This document shows positions 11,551 to 12,380 of a stretch of DNA of 12,380 nt, one piece after another (the first letter of the stretch is position 1; each line of letters starts with the position of its first letter). This DNA is from an uncultured Selenomonadales bacterium (GTDB taxonomy: Bacteria; Bacillota_C; Negativicutes; Selenomonadales; Selenomonadaceae): positions 1 through 12,380 of the forward strand of contig CAMJNB010000008.1 in NCBI GenBank assembly GCA_946407175.1, written 5' to 3'. The notes beneath the pieces are model-generated. The model ran no database searches. It saw only the letters and a program-made list of their open reading frames with translations, and had not been told where the DNA came from. The position numbers were made by a program, and so were the translations under genes.

Positions 11551-12380
11551 ATGCTTGAAATAATCGGCGGTATGTTACCTACAAACACGAAGACGACGAC
11601 TAAACAGAAAATCGCGTTTTGGTTCCCATACCTTTTAATGTGCGGGCTTATGGGCTTGCCTTTCTTTGATTGGTTTGACGATTTATTTGGCGAGAAATTC
11701 GGATTGTTCCCGAAAGATTTTCTGCAGAAAACGGCAATTCAAGGTTCACAAGAAATTTTCGGTGACAATGAAGTTGGAAAGCTGGCGGGAAATATCGCAA
11801 TGTACGGTGCGCCCGCCGCGTTTGATATCGATATGTCAAAGAGGGCCGGTCTTGCCGCTATAATGCCGCAGAATTTGTCCGACTTTCTTTTAGGCGCTAC
11901 GGGTTCGACAATTACCGGCTTTGTCGGCAATATGTTTGACGGCACTGTAAACGGCACGGAAGGCGCATATTTGAACGCGTTGAGAAGTATCAGTCCCGGT
12001 CTTTATAACATTTACGCGGCGTTTGAAGGTGAGACGCTTGGCGCGCGCGGCAGAAAAACTTCGGTCTATAATACCTTTTATGAAAGACTGATTCGCGGTG
12101 CAGGCTTTAAATCTGTTGACGAATCACTTGCAACGGACATTCAGCGCATTACCTACAACGAACGCGCAAAACTTACGAAAGAAAAGCAAAAAGCGGTTGA
12201 CGCCTTTATAAAAGATCCGACTACCGAAAATGCACGGCGCTTGAAAGAATTGGGCGTACGTCCCGACACCGTGAAAAAAGAACGTGAACGCAAGCAAGCC
12301 GACAGATTAGGTCGCGTGCAAGCGGGTATGACGAAAGCGGAGCGCGAAAGAAATCAGTATTTGATTGATTTTGCACCGTA
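11551..12380 (+). CDS. C-terminal fragment of a polyvalent (LPD38-like) protein, 3' partial
   Basis: The frame is open from 11509 to the right edge, with its first ATG at 11551. Coding character already begins at about 11530 (FQSPLFKMLEIIGG) and there is no ribosome site before the ATG, as expected for a severed 3' part of a gene. Visible parts: LPTNTKTTTKQKIAFW; a hydrophobic helix (FPYLLMCGLMGLPFF); DLFGEKFGLFPKDF; glycine- and alanine-rich helices (MYGAPAAFDIDMSKRAGL, LLGATGSTITGFVGNM); SPGLYNIYAAFEGE; and a charged helical tail with KQKAVDAFIKDPTTENARRL. This run is what I recall at the far C-terminus of phage polyvalent proteins with an LPD38-type region. The tail repeats a motif of the giant protein's C-terminal part. 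It may be a gene remnant, or a separately made second subunit if some start is used. Function is unknown; the hydrophobic helix could contact membrane. Confidence 0.7.
   Translation, partial: MLEIIGGMLPTNTKTTTKQKIAFWFPYLLMCGLMGLPFFDWFDDLFGEKFGLFPKDFLQKTAIQGSQEIFGDNEVGKLAGNIAMYGAPAAFDIDMSKRAGLAAIMPQNLSDFLLGATGSTITGFVGNMFDGTVNGTEGAYLNALRSISPGLYNIYAAFEGETLGARGRKTSVYNTFYERLIRGAGFKSVDESLATDIQRITYNERAKLTKEKQKAVDAFIKDPTTENARRLKELGVRPDTVKKERERKQADRLGRVQAGMTKAERERNQYLIDFAP

Noticed and set aside
11529..11560. Terminator after the HNH gene
   Set aside because: Only two TTTTCAAA repeats (11529 and 11543) and a weak 6-bp AT-rich stem (11544-11549 with 11555-11560) are present, without a GC-rich stem or following U-run, and the segment already looks coding.

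Overview
The window looks like an accessory region of a temperate phage, prophage or similar mobile element. It is AT-leaning DNA with AGGAG-type ribosome sites and a sigma70-type promoter. The protein families recall phages of anaerobic Firmicutes, perhaps Negativicutes; that host guess is from memory and weak.

Almost everything is on the + strand. Positions 1-10693 are one uninterrupted reading frame, already open at the left edge, for a giant 'polyvalent' protein of more than 3,560 residues. In order it carries: the C-terminal part of a zeta-toxin-like P-loop kinase; two unrecognised domains separated by polar linkers; an N6-adenine DNA methylase with an NVPF motif; a superfamily 2 helicase; coiled coils; an unrecognised block; a zincin-type metallopeptidase (HELFH); a BECR-fold nuclease-like domain (PBECR type); and a long helical C-terminal region. 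Such proteins are thought to be delivered with phage or plasmid DNA and to protect it or attack the host on entry.

The most unusual feature is in the first 2.4 kb. Three short + strand genes are nested in the giant gene in one other frame, at 399-593, 1227-1418 and 1977-2318. Each has its own Shine-Dalgarno sequence. The first two are paralogues inside a DNA duplication. All three lie over the low-complexity linkers, so the linkers appear to be the out-of-frame reading of small genes.

The giant frame stops at 10693, in the middle of a protein family that normally continues. A compact cassette follows: promoter 10726-10754, a structured leader of about 98 nt, and a NUMOD4-HNH homing endonuclease (10859-11521). 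Immediately after it, a frame open to the right edge (11551-12380) encodes what looks like the far C-terminal part of the same polyvalent protein family. The endonuclease cassette therefore seems to have split the giant gene, probably with loss of several hundred codons.
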